Source of the DNA: an uncultured Pelagibacteraceae bacterium
Lineage (GTDB): Bacteria > Pseudomonadota > Alphaproteobacteria > Pelagibacterales > Pelagibacteraceae
Direction of reading: 5' to 3'
DNA length: 64,000 nt
NCBI GenBank assembly: GCA_902633585.1
Contig: CACPGZ010000004.1
Coordinates: forward strand, 23,361-87,360
Shown here: piece after piece, positions 17,423 to 25,355 of the stretch
Layout: every line of letters starts with the position of its first letter
Position numbering within the stretch: the first letter of the stretch is position 1
Notes under the pieces: generated by a model
The model's input: the letters and a program-made list of their open reading frames with translations, nothing else
What the model was told of the DNA's origin: nothing
Database searches by the model: none
Made by a program: the position numbers and the translations under genes

Positions 17423-18126
17423 AATCTATCTAAACCTTTGTTCTTAATTTTTATCAGTTCTGTGTTATATTTCATTAAAAAAATCAGTAGAGAAAATAGG
17501 GCAAATGCCGCAGTCATTGTCAATAAAGGAAAAAGCATTGATATGTGAATTGAAGACTTTGAGAGTATATTTATTGAAGCTGGTTGATGCAGTGTATTCC
17601 ACCAATCTACGGAATACTTAATTATTGGAACATTAATTATTCCCAAAATTGTGATTATTGATGTCACTTTAAATACTTTGTCATCGTTTTCTGAAATTCT
17701 CCACACAATAAGATACATTATGTAAAACAATGCTAGTATTAACATTGAAGTTATTCTTGCGTCCCAAGCCCACCATGTTCCCCAGGTAGGTTTGCCCCAT
17801 ATTGAACCAGTCACAAGAGCTATTATATTAAACACTAATCCAGAGGGTGCCAAACTTTTCGCAATTAAAAAAAAATTTCTTATTTTAAAAATGTATCCAA
17901 CTATAGATAAAAAAGTCATAACAGAAAAAATTCCAAGTGAAATCCAAGCTGCCGGTACATGAACATACATAATTCTGACAGAGTGACTTTGTTTGTAATC
18001 TTCAGGAGATAATATTAATGCTTCTGTTAATCCAATCGAAAGAATTACAATAAATAAAAATAAAACATACTTAGGGGCTTTCGATGTTATTGAAAAGATT
18101 TTATTAGGTTCGAAATACTTAAACAT
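17419..18126 (-). CDS. ccmC: CcmC, haem handling protein of cytochrome c maturation
   Basis: A 235-residue six-helix membrane protein that loads haem onto CcmE. The tryptophan-rich motif WGTWWAWDAR, flanking histidines in YVHVPAAW and the later WWNTLHQPAS block are clear. It is the first ccm gene on the minus strand; ccmA and ccmB are not in this window, so the ABC part of the system is encoded elsewhere. The start lies about 20 bases past the terminator of the structured RNA candidate upstream. Confidence 0.95.
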   Translation of the reverse strand: MFKYFEPNKIFSITSKAPKYVLFLFIVILSIGLTEALILSPEDYKQSHSVRIMYVHVPAAWISLGIFSVMTFLSIVGYIFKIRNFFLIAKSLAPSGLVFNIIALVTGSIWGKPTWGTWWAWDARITSMLILALFYIMYLIVWRISENDDKVFKVTSIITILGIINVPIIKYSVDWWNTLHQPASINILSKSSIHISMLFPLLTMTAAFALFSLLIFLMKYNTELIKIKNKGLDRL

Positions 18127-18145
18127 ATTTGAGATTATTATTACG

Positions 18146-18216
18146 AAAAAACTTCCTGATCAAGAATGCTAGAGGGAGATAATAACGAAGGGTAAATAAG
18201 TAGCACCCTTGATCAG
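18146..18216 (-). ncRNA. Candidate small structured RNA with terminator
   Basis: On the minus strand a 16-base-pair stem (18201-18216 with 18156-18171) encloses a 29-base loop region and is followed by GGAAG and six T residues (18151-18146). Two of the pairs are G-U on the minus strand but would be A-C mismatches on the plus strand, which argues that the functional RNA is the minus transcript. A possible promoter sits just upstream. I could not match it to SRP RNA, 6S, tmRNA or a known riboswitch; it may also simply be a long terminator for hspQ. Confidence 0.5.
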
Positions 18217-18221
18217 AATTA

Positions 18222-18249
18222 ACCCTATAAAAGCAAATTGCTGTGTCAA
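18222..18249 (-). promoter_or_regulatory. Possible promoter of the structured RNA
   Basis: A consensus -35 TTGACA (complement of 18244-18249) is followed after 16 bases by TAGGGT (complement of 18222-18227), which matches the -10 consensus at only three of six positions. The predicted start falls at the first base of the long stem. The -35 is strong and the -10 weak. Confidence 0.35.
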
Positions 18250-18284
18250 AGGTTTGAGCTAAATGTGTTAAAAAAATGATTTAT

Positions 18285-18606
18285 TTAATTAGATAGCTTA
18301 AAATAGCTAGACCCCTTTTTACCAGAGAAAATCTCCTCAATTAAGGGATGTTTTACTGGTTCATCAGAGTCATCAACTAAAAGATTTTGCTCAGAAACGT
18401 AGGCCTCATAAGTGATTTCATCATTTTCAGCTAACAGATGGTAAAAAGGCTGATCTTTTCTCGGTCTTACGTTTTTTTGGAATAGATTGATACCATTCCT
18501 CAGAATTATTAAATTCGAAATCGACATCATAAATCACACCTCTAAAATCAAAGTGTTTATGCTTTACTATATCTCCAATTGAAAATTTAGCTTTTTGAAT
18601 TGCCAT
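18285..18606 (-). CDS. hspQ: HspQ, heat-shock protein (split by a frameshift)
   Basis: HspQ/YccV is a small protein that modulates proteolysis (Lon) and binds hemimethylated DNA in vitro. The N-terminal half (FSIGDIVKHKHFDFRGVIYDVD, then SEEWYQSIP) is in one frame from the ATG at 18606. The C-terminal half (VRPRKDQPFYHLLAENDE to the stop at 18285) is in another. Removing one base from the seven-A run (minus strand; 18472-18478) joins them into 106 residues, the normal length. As written, the first frame ends shortly after the run. This is the same type of shift as in ccmF 3 kb away. Confidence 0.88.
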
Positions 18607-18614
18607 GATATTTA

Positions 18615-18642
18615 GTATGGGTATTTAAAAACAAAAATCAAT
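18615..18642 (-). promoter_or_regulatory. RpoH-like promoter of hspQ
   Basis: Minus strand: ATTGAT (complement of 18637-18642), 14-base spacer, ACCCATAC (complement of 18615-18622). Compared with the sigma-32 consensus CTTGAA-N14-CCCCATnT this matches about four of six and five to six of eight positions. It ends 8 bases before the start codon, so the leader would be nearly absent. Suggestive only, supported by the same layout at hslV. Confidence 0.35.
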
Positions 18643-18694
18643 AAGAAAAATTAAAAGTTTTTATCAAAATATTATTTATGTTAATATCTTTCTT

Positions 18695-19246
18695 GTGAAC
18701 AAATCTTTTTTAAAGTTTCTTACAGATTTTGGGCCTCTAGTAATTTTTTTTTACTACTATTACGATAGTGGAAAAAACTTAAAAATTGCTATCCCACCAT
18801 TTATTATTGCGACAATTATTGCATTAGCTATTGTTTGGTTTTTAGAAAAAAAAATACCAAAAGTTCCTTTACTAAGTGGAGTTTTAATAACTTTTTTTGG
18901 AGGCTTAACAATTTACTTTGATAATCCAATTTTTATTTATGTAAAACCAACAATTATAAATATCCTCTTTGCATTTGCTTTGATATTTGGAAGGTACTTC
19001 ACAAGTGAACCTGTTTTAAAAAAGTTAATGGGTAAGTCTGTCTCACTAACGGATGAGGGTTGGGAAGTGTTAAATAAAAGATGGATATATTTCTTCTTTA
19101 GCCTTGCAATACTTAACGAAATAGTTTGGAGAACTCAATCTGAAGAATTTTGGGTAAACTTTAAAGTTTGGGGACTATTGCCAATAACATTTATATTTAC
19201 GGCTTTTCAAGTAAGTTTAATAAATAAATATAAAACAAATGAGTAA
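18695..19246 (+). CDS. yciB: YciB/IspZ, inner membrane septation-related protein
   Basis: A 183-residue protein with five to six membrane helices, of the septation protein A family that links envelope synthesis and division. Typical blocks are FLTDFGPLVIFF at the start, YFDNPIFIYVKPTIIN, and LNEIVWRTQSEEFWVNFKVWG near the end. The start is GTG at 18695; no ATG in frame precedes the conserved beginning. The end overlaps the DUF2794 gene by 8 bases. Confidence 0.9.
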   Translation: MNKSFLKFLTDFGPLVIFFYYYYDSGKNLKIAIPPFIIATIIALAIVWFLEKKIPKVPLLSGVLITFFGGLTIYFDNPIFIYVKPTIINILFAFALIFGRYFTSEPVLKKLMGKSVSLTDEGWEVLNKRWIYFFFSLAILNEIVWRTQSEEFWVNFKVWGLLPITFIFTAFQVSLINKYKTNE

Positions 19247-19580
19247 TAATTTACGTCTAATAATCGATAATGTTAACAAAAAAAATATTGAGGAAAAACA
19301 TTTTTTTGAGAAAGATGAATTAAAGATAATTTTAGACCTGTATGCAAAAATGGTCTCTGAAGGGTCATGGAAAGACTACGGGCTTAATATTTCAAGTAAA
19401 CAAGTTGGTTTTAATGTTTTTAAAAACACAACCGAAAATGCTTTATATAAGATTTGCAAGAATTTTAAACCAAAAAACAAAAATCTTAAATATTTAATTA
19501 CTGATGCTAATGGTAAGGTGTTTAGAAATTCTTCTGATTTGGATAGTTTGTTAAAAAATATTAATTGGAAAAAACTTTAA
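19239..19580 (+). CDS. DUF2794 family protein
   Basis: A 113-residue cytoplasmic protein of a family found mainly in alphaproteobacteria with no assigned function. Recognisable blocks are FEKDELKIILDLYAKMVSEGSWKDYGL and ALYKICKNFKPKNKN, matching the family pattern of an ELxxIL...YxxMVxxGxWxDY core and a PLYRIxK segment. It overlaps yciB by 8 bases and converges with the Bax-inhibitor gene, whose stop abuts its own. Confidence 0.8.
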   Translation: MSNNLRLIIDNVNKKNIEEKHFFEKDELKIILDLYAKMVSEGSWKDYGLNISSKQVGFNVFKNTTENALYKICKNFKPKNKNLKYLITDANGKVFRNSSDLDSLLKNINWKKL

Positions 19581-20345
19581 TTATCTTCTTTGACCAAAAA
19601 GTCTAAGCAACATAATGAATAAATTAATAAAGTCTAAATAAAGCGTTAATGCACCCATTACAGCTTTCTTGCCCATTAGTTCGCCTGTGTCGCTAACAGC
19701 ATACATATTCTTAATTTTTTGTGTATCGTAAGCAGTAAGTCCAACAAAAATTAAAACTCCTAAAATTGAAATTACAAAATACATCATCGAAGATTTCATA
19801 AATATATTAACTATTGATGCAATAATGATTCCAATTAATCCCATCATTAGAAAAGATCCTAATTTTGTTAAGTCTCTTTTAGTTGTATAGCCATATATGC
19901 TCATAGCTCCAAATGTTGCTGAACAAATAAAAAATACTCTTGTGATACTCATGCCAGTATAAACTAATAAAATTGATGAAAGAGACAAACCCATTAACGC
20001 AGCAAAAATCCAAAAAGTTGTTTGAGCTTTTGATGCACTCATCTTATTTATTCCAAAACTCATATAAAATACAACTCCTAGAGGAGCTAACATTACTAAC
20101 CACTTTAACCCTGACATGTAGATTGCGTTACCCACTTGAGTTAGTCCAACTATAGATCCAGAACTATCAGTCACGACAGACATTTTAAAAGTTATAAGTG
20201 CAATTATGCCTGTCAAAAGAATTCCCGTTGCCATGTAGTTATATACTTTTAGCATGTAGGCTCTTAAGCCTTCATCCATTACTGTTGTTGATTGTTGAGC
20301 GGCATCTTTTGCTCTGCTTAAAATGCCTTTTTTATTAAATTCCAT
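19581..20345 (-). CDS. Bax inhibitor-1/YccA family membrane protein
   Basis: A 254-residue, seven-helix inner-membrane protein of the BI-1/YbhL group, relatives of which act as pH-sensitive calcium leak channels or interact with FtsH. The conserved C-terminal FVGLTAYDTQKIKNMY motif (with the aspartate used in pH gating), then TLYLDFINLFIMLLRLFG, are clear. The N-terminus begins with a soluble stretch (RAKDAAQQSTTVMDEGLRAYML), as in alphaproteobacterial members. Confidence 0.93.
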   Translation of the reverse strand: MEFNKKGILSRAKDAAQQSTTVMDEGLRAYMLKVYNYMATGILLTGIIALITFKMSVVTDSSGSIVGLTQVGNAIYMSGLKWLVMLAPLGVVFYMSFGINKMSASKAQTTFWIFAALMGLSLSSILLVYTGMSITRVFFICSATFGAMSIYGYTTKRDLTKLGSFLMMGLIGIIIASIVNIFMKSSMMYFVISILGVLIFVGLTAYDTQKIKNMYAVSDTGELMGKKAVMGALTLYLDFINLFIMLLRLFGQRR

Positions 20346-20352
20346 AATAAAA

Positions 20353-20380
20353 TATATATAATCTTTTATTAATTATTCAA
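20353..20380 (-). promoter_or_regulatory. Promoter of the Bax inhibitor-like gene
   Basis: Minus strand TTGAAT (complement of 20375-20380), 16-base spacer, TATATA (complement of 20353-20358), 7 bases before the start codon. Good sigma-70-type elements, although a TATATA repeat makes the exact -10 ambiguous. Confidence 0.4.
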
Positions 20381-20422
20381 GATATCAAAAAAACAATAAA
20401 TAACTAAAATTGTGAAATAGTA

Positions 20423-21463
20423 ATGAATTACAAAAAATTAGGAAATACTGACTTAAATGTAAGTACAATTTGTCTCGGTACGATGACCTGGGGTGAACAA
20501 AATTCAGAGAGAGAGGGTTTTGAACAAATGGATTTTGCCTTAAACCAAGGAGTAAATTTTTGGGATACAGCAGAAATATATTCAATTCCAATGAGAGAGG
20601 AAACGTATGGAGAAACTGAGAGAATAATTGGTAATTGGTTTCAGAAAACAAAAAAAAGAAATGAAATTGTTCTAGCTACAAAAGTATGTGGAAATACATC
20701 AAATAAATATATTAGAGGTGGCGGAAATAGTTTTGGTAAAAAAAAGATTATAGAGGCCTTAGATGAAAGTTTGAAGAGACTAAAAACGGACTATATTGAC
20801 TTATATCAACTTCACTGGCCTGAAAGAAGTACAAATTTTTTTGGTGATTATGGTTATGAACATGATGAGAATGATAAAAATTGGACATCTTTTGAGGAAA
20901 TTTTGGAAAGTTTAAATAAATTTATTGAACAAGGTAAAATTAGGTATGTAGGTTTGTCAAATGAAACTGCTTGGGGTCTATCTAAATTTCTTGAACTCTC
21001 AAAGATGAAAGGGCTTCCAAAAATGATGTCAGTACAAAATCCCTATAATTTACTAAATAGAACCTATGAAGTTGGTTTAGCAGAAATTTCTGTAAGGGAA
21101 CAAAGCGGCTTATTAGCTTACTCTCCATTAGCGTTTGGATATTTAACTGGAAAATATAGAAATAATAAATTACCAGCAAAATCTAGAATGCAATTATTTA
21201 AAAATTTTAATAGATATAAAAATGAAAATGGTCAAAAAGCTATTGAAGAATATTACAAAATTTCAAAAAAATATAATTTAGATTTTACTCAAATGTCTTT
21301 AAAATTCTGTGAAATTCAACATTTCACAACAAGCGTTATTATTGGAGCAACAACAATGGAACAGTTGAAAACAAACATAGAAAGTGTAAATGTAAATTTA
21401 AACAGTGATATAATTAATGATATTAATAAAATTCAACAGAAATACCCTAACCCATGTCCATAA
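20423..21463 (+). CDS. Aldo/keto reductase, Tas-like
   Basis: A 346-residue NADPH-dependent TIM-barrel reductase. The catalytic tetrad is visible: Asp48 and Tyr53 in WDTAEIYS, Lys87 in ATKVCG and His131 in QLHWPER. The C-terminal TTSVIIGATTMEQLKTNI segment binds the nucleotide. The insert around SGLLAYSPLAFGYLTGKY and total length match the Tas group. Its substrate is not evident. The last codons overlap the IalB-like gene by 10 bases. Confidence 0.88.
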   Translation: MNYKKLGNTDLNVSTICLGTMTWGEQNSEREGFEQMDFALNQGVNFWDTAEIYSIPMREETYGETERIIGNWFQKTKKRNEIVLATKVCGNTSNKYIRGGGNSFGKKKIIEALDESLKRLKTDYIDLYQLHWPERSTNFFGDYGYEHDENDKNWTSFEEILESLNKFIEQGKIRYVGLSNETAWGLSKFLELSKMKGLPKMMSVQNPYNLLNRTYEVGLAEISVREQSGLLAYSPLAFGYLTGKYRNNKLPAKSRMQLFKNFNRYKNENGQKAIEEYYKISKKYNLDFTQMSLKFCEIQHFTTSVIIGATTMEQLKTNIESVNVNLNSDIINDINKIQQKYPNPCP

Positions 21464-21960
21464 TTAAAAAATTTATTTTCACGTTTTTATTTTTGATCGT
21501 TCCAATCACGATTGGTTTAGCTGATGTTAAAAAGGTTGGTAAATTCAAAGATTGGGAAACATTAGTAGTCCAAGAAAGTTCTGGAAAAGTTTGTTTTGCT
21601 CAATCTGTCCCAGTTTTGCAGGCACCAAAAACAAATAAAAGAAATGCTAGATTATTTGTTACCTTCAGACCAAATGAAAAAATTTCTAATGAGATTAGTG
21701 CAACCGCTGGATATGAATTTAACAAAAATAATTCTGTTTTAGCTACATCAGGAAATAACAGGTTTAAATTTGATATTAAACAACAGGGTTTTGCTTGGAT
21801 GACAAGTAGTAAAAAAGAAAAAATAATGGTTAAAGTTATGAAAAAAGGATCAAGAATTATGGTTACTGGCTACAATGAAAAAGGATCACAAACTATAGAT
21901 CATTATTCATTATTAGGTTTCACAAAAGCTTATAATTCTGCAAAAAAAGCTTGCAGTTAA
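21454..21960 (+). CDS. IalB-like protein (invasion-associated locus B family)
   Basis: A 168-residue exported protein with a signal peptide (residues 1-23, ending GLADV). The mature part follows the IalB pattern: KFKDWETLVVQESSGKVCFAQS, ARLFVTFRPNEKISNEISATAGYEF, and a C-terminal cysteine (KKACS) probably paired with the early one. The family is common in alphaproteobacteria and named after Bartonella; a role in invasion should not be assumed in a free-living organism. It overlaps the reductase gene and precedes argG by 3 bases. Confidence 0.8.
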   Translation: MSIIKKFIFTFLFLIVPITIGLADVKKVGKFKDWETLVVQESSGKVCFAQSVPVLQAPKTNKRNARLFVTFRPNEKISNEISATAGYEFNKNNSVLATSGNNRFKFDIKQQGFAWMTSSKKEKIMVKVMKKGSRIMVTGYNEKGSQTIDHYSLLGFTKAYNSAKKACS

Positions 21961-21963
21961 TTA

Positions 21964-23145
21964 ATGAAATTAAAAAAAAGAATTGTTTTAGCTTACTCAG
22001 GAGGATTAGATACATCTATAATTTTAAAGTGGCTTCAAGAGAACTATAATGCAGAAGTCATTTGTTACACCGCTGATATAGGACAAGAGATAAATCGAAA
22101 AAAAATAATTAATAATGCCAAAAAATTTGGTGTTAAAAAAATTATAATTAAAAATTTAAAAAATCTTTTTGTCAAAGATTATGTTTTTCCGATGATACGG
22201 GGTAATGCGATCTATGAAGGATTTTATTTATTAGGAACTTCCATAGCGAGACCGTTAATTGCGAAAGACCAAATAAGAATAGCAAAAAAATTTAAAGCAT
22301 TTGCAGTTTCGCATGGTGCTACTGGAAAAGGAAATGATCAAGTAAGATTTGAGTTAGGATATTATTATTTTGGTCCAAAGATAAAAGTTGTTGCTCCTTG
22401 GAGAATTTGGAAATTAAAATCTAGAAGCGATTTGATAGATTATGCAAAAAAACATGGGATACCTATTCCAAAAGATAAAAAAGGTGCACCACCTTTTTCT
22501 ATTGATGATAATTTATTTCATACATCAACTGAGGGTAAAATTTTAGAAAATCCAAAAAATTCAGCTCCAGAATTCATTTTTCAAAGAACAGTCTCACCTG
22601 AAAAAGCACCTAATAAACCAACTTATATTTCAATTGATTTTAAAAATGGGGATCCCGTTGGAATAAATGGAAAAAAATTAAACCCTGAAAAAATTCTAAC
22701 CAAATTAAATTTTATAGCAGGAAAAAATGGTGTGGGAAGAGTTGATTTAGTCGAAAATAGATTTCTTGGTATTAAATCAAGAGGCGTTTATGAAACACCA
22801 GGAGGAACGGTTTTAATTCATGCCCACCGAGCTATCGAGTCAGTGACGTTAGATAAAGATACAATGCACAAAAAAGATTCGATCATGCCAAGATATGCCG
22901 AATTAATTTACAATGGTTATTGGTATTCAAAAGAGAGATTTAAATTACAAAAAATTATTGATCAAAAGAGAAATAAAGTAAATGGATCTGTAAAACTTAA
23001 ACTATATAAAGGAAATATAACTATCCAATCTAGAATTACAAAGAGCAATGCATACTCAATGAAAAAAGTTTCTTTTGAGGAAAATAAAACGTTCAATAAA
23101 TCTAATGTTGAAAGATTTATTAATTATCACAAGAAAAAACTGTAA
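21964..23145 (+). CDS. argG: Argininosuccinate synthase
   Basis: A 393-residue enzyme joining citrulline and aspartate with ATP in arginine biosynthesis. The N-terminal PP-loop is AYSGGLDTSIILKWL, and GATGKGNDQVRFELGYYYF and the SREGVY-equivalent IKSRGVYETPGG are present. Length is normal for the short bacterial type. The rest of the arginine pathway is not in this window. Confidence 0.96.
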   Translation: MKLKKRIVLAYSGGLDTSIILKWLQENYNAEVICYTADIGQEINRKKIINNAKKFGVKKIIIKNLKNLFVKDYVFPMIRGNAIYEGFYLLGTSIARPLIAKDQIRIAKKFKAFAVSHGATGKGNDQVRFELGYYYFGPKIKVVAPWRIWKLKSRSDLIDYAKKHGIPIPKDKKGAPPFSIDDNLFHTSTEGKILENPKNSAPEFIFQRTVSPEKAPNKPTYISIDFKNGDPVGINGKKLNPEKILTKLNFIAGKNGVGRVDLVENRFLGIKSRGVYETPGGTVLIHAHRAIESVTLDKDTMHKKDSIMPRYAELIYNGYWYSKERFKLQKIIDQKRNKVNGSVKLKLYKGNITIQSRITKSNAYSMKKVSFEENKTFNKSNVERFINYHKKKL

Positions 23146-23208
23146 TATTATTAAGTTTTAGGACAATTTATGGTTTGTTAAATTTATTTTTAGTTATATC
23201 TTAGAATC

Positions 23209-23667
23209 ATGGAATCGATTAAAAATTGGATGAGAGACACCGCAAACATATTGTTTGATGATAGTAAAAATGATCTACGTTCACTTCCTAAAACTGTAAG
23301 ATTGCAAATTTTATTAGTTTTAAGCTTTATTTGGACAACAGTTTTTAGTCTATACGTATTTTCATACACAACTTTTGTATTTGGTTGGACAGGACTTTTT
23401 TTAGCTCATATAGGTCTGATCTTTGCTGTGTATATGACCTTTAAACATTTTCACAGGGCTGAAGAAAATTCATCTAGTGTTTTTAAGACAAAAAACTTTG
23501 ACCCCTTTAAAATAATGGTCCTTGTTTTTGTAATCGTATTTATATTCGTATTTTCAAAAGGAATTGAAGTTCTAACAAGTCCAAACCCCTACTCTTATTC
23601 AATACCGTATGATGGTTCATCAAAATCTGTGTTTGAAAAATGGTTGCCATTTAGTAAAGACAAATAA
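23209..23667 (+). CDS. Hypothetical three-helix membrane protein
   Basis: A 152-residue protein I do not recognise. It has three hydrophobic segments (about 33-56, 60-78 and 100-122), a soluble N-terminus (ESIKNWMRDTANILFDDSKND) and a C-terminal periplasmic-looking tail with PNPYSYSIPYDGSSK. Its stop overlaps the start of the PsiE gene, so they are co-translated. Confidence 0.6.
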   Translation: MESIKNWMRDTANILFDDSKNDLRSLPKTVRLQILLVLSFIWTTVFSLYVFSYTTFVFGWTGLFLAHIGLIFAVYMTFKHFHRAEENSSSVFKTKNFDPFKIMVLVFVIVFIFVFSKGIEVLTSPNPYSYSIPYDGSSKSVFEKWLPFSKDK

Positions 23668-24047
23668 TGGAAAAAATAGCTAAAAATTTACAACTTATTT
23701 TAATGGTTATTATTTTAGTAAGTACGGTAATTGCCGTAGGTATAGAAATGTATAAAATGTTTGAAAACAGGTCGGTTACTTTAGCTGATTTACTATTAAT
23801 GTTTCTTTACCTTGAAGTACTTGCGATGGTTCGGGTTTTTTGGAACCAACAATCAATAAGCATTACATTACCACTTTTAATAGCTATTACTGCTTTAGCG
23901 CGATTTATAATTCTTCAAGGAAAAGAAATGGATCCAACAGCATTAGTTTATGAAGCAATTGCTATAGTGCTGATTGCAGGTGCAATTGTTATTCTTAGAT
24001 TAAGACACAGTGATAAACTTGGTCTTAAGAAAAAAAAATCAAAATAA
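23667..24047 (+). CDS. psiE: PsiE family protein
   Basis: A 126-residue four-helix membrane protein of the phosphate-starvation-inducible PsiE family, whose molecular role is unknown. The typical segment LLLMFLYLEVLAMVRVFW and ALARFIILQGKEMDP are present. It overlaps the preceding gene by one base and sits 6 bases before the photolyase-like gene. Confidence 0.85.
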   Translation: MEKIAKNLQLILMVIILVSTVIAVGIEMYKMFENRSVTLADLLLMFLYLEVLAMVRVFWNQQSISITLPLLIAITALARFIILQGKEMDPTALVYEAIAIVLIAGAIVILRLRHSDKLGLKKKKSK

Positions 24048-24053
24048 ATAGAA

Positions 24054-25193
24054 ATGAAGTTTGATGCCTCTAAGGCTGCGGCCTTAAACAAATTAGACAA
24101 TTTTATTGGGGAAAATCTTGCTGAATATTCTAAATTAAGGAATTTTGATTTTGGACCAGAAAAGAGAACCAATGTATCTTGTTTATCTCCTTACATTACC
24201 CATGGAGTAATAAACGAAAGAGAAATAATTGAAAAATCACTTAAGAAATTTTCTTTTTCAAAAAATGAAAAATTTATTCAAGAAGTTTTGTGGCGAACGT
24301 ATTGGAAAGGCTGGTTAGAATTAAGACCAAATGTTTGGACAGATTATTTGATTGAATTGAATAAAATTAGAGAAGATTTTAAGGATAACCAAAATTACAA
24401 AAATGCTATTGATGGAAAAACAAACATTGAGTGCTTTAATTACTGGGTAAATGAACTCAAAGAAAACAACTATTTACATAATCATTCAAGAATGTGGTTT
24501 GCAAGTATTTGGATTTTTACTTTGGAGTTACCCTGGCAATTAGGAGCAGAATTTTTTATGCAACACCTTTATGACGGGGATACTGCGTCTAATACTCTTG
24601 GCTGGAGATGGGTAGCTGGTGTTCAAACACAAGGAAAACATTATCTAGCAAGTGAATGGAATATTAAAAAATTCACAAATAATAGATTTAATAATATTAA
24701 ATTAAATGAGAATGCTCCCCCAAAAGTTTCAAAAAAAACTTACTCAATTGTCAAACAAGATTTTAGTAATAAAATTATAGATAATAGAAATCTTTTAATA
24801 TTTGAAAATAATTTATCATTTGAAACTAGTGATTTCCAAAATAATGAATTTAAAAAAATTTATATAATTTCAAATAAAAATGAGAATAGATCCATAAAAT
24901 TAAGTGAAAATGTTATCAAATTTAAATCACTTTTAATTAATGACCAAAAGCAAAGATTAAATGACAAATCTATAAATTGTGAAACAATAGATATAAATGA
25001 AATTAAAAATATAGATGAGAGAGTTATCGCGTTATATCCAAATGTTGGTGAAAGCCTCGATTATTTAAATTCAAATAGTTTAAAATTTGATTTTCTTTAT
25101 AGAAAACTAGATCAGTATTCTTGGCAATATTGTAATAAAGGTTTTTTTAATTTTAAGAATTATATTCCCAAAATAATTTCAACTTTTAATTAA
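24054..25193 (+). CDS. Photolyase/cryptochrome-like protein with the FAD domain first
   Basis: A 379-residue flavoprotein. Residues 35-205 match the FAD-binding helical domain of DNA photolyases: LSPYITHGVI, the VLWRTYWKGWL helix, HNHSRMWFASIWIF, HLYDGDTASNTLGWRWVAG and QTQGKHY. The usual N-terminal Rossmann (antenna) domain is absent. Instead, after the FAD domain, residues 245-345 form an alternating alpha/beta stretch beginning NLLIFENNLSF, which resembles the opening strand of that missing domain. It may therefore be a domain-order variant. Repair or signalling function cannot be decided from the sequence. Confidence 0.8.
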   Translation: MKFDASKAAALNKLDNFIGENLAEYSKLRNFDFGPEKRTNVSCLSPYITHGVINEREIIEKSLKKFSFSKNEKFIQEVLWRTYWKGWLELRPNVWTDYLIELNKIREDFKDNQNYKNAIDGKTNIECFNYWVNELKENNYLHNHSRMWFASIWIFTLELPWQLGAEFFMQHLYDGDTASNTLGWRWVAGVQTQGKHYLASEWNIKKFTNNRFNNIKLNENAPPKVSKKTYSIVKQDFSNKIIDNRNLLIFENNLSFETSDFQNNEFKKIYIISNKNENRSIKLSENVIKFKSLLINDQKQRLNDKSINCETIDINEIKNIDERVIALYPNVGESLDYLNSNSLKFDFLYRKLDQYSWQYCNKGFFNFKNYIPKIISTFN

Positions 25194-25202
25194 GTTTAAA
25201 TT

Positions 25203-25349
25203 TTATTCATTCTCCAGTTTAAACTTTTTTCTATTATAAATTTTTTTTTCATTTTTTATTATTTTATTTCTTAACATGGGTGAACTTAACAATTTTGCTA
25301 TTGGATTTTTTTTTTTAATTTTTTTTCTTTTTTTGATTTTCTTTCCCAT
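25203..25349 (-). CDS. ArfA-like small basic protein (possible ribosome rescue factor)
   Basis: A 48-residue, lysine-rich open frame. After a basic start it reads NPIAKLLSSPMLRNKIIKNEKK then YNRKKFK, which follows the ArfA pattern of N-A-x-x-x-L-x-x-P-x-[FL]-R-x-[KR]-[VI] followed by a basic tail. ArfA recruits RF2 to ribosomes stalled on non-stop mRNA. It starts 6 bases after the stop of the cysteine-rich gene upstream and converges with the photolyase-like gene. Identification rests on a short pattern only. Confidence 0.5.
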   Translation of the reverse strand: MGKKIKKRKKIKKKNPIAKLLSSPMLRNKIIKNEKKIYNRKKFKLENE

Positions 25350-25355
25350 AAAAAG

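Noticed and set aside
18146..18284. SRP 4.5S RNA, 6S RNA, tmRNA or SAM riboswitch in the hspQ-ccmC spacer
   Set aside because: The SRP tetraloop and asymmetric-loop text, the 6S bubble and any riboswitch core I know are absent; kept only as an unnamed structured candidate.
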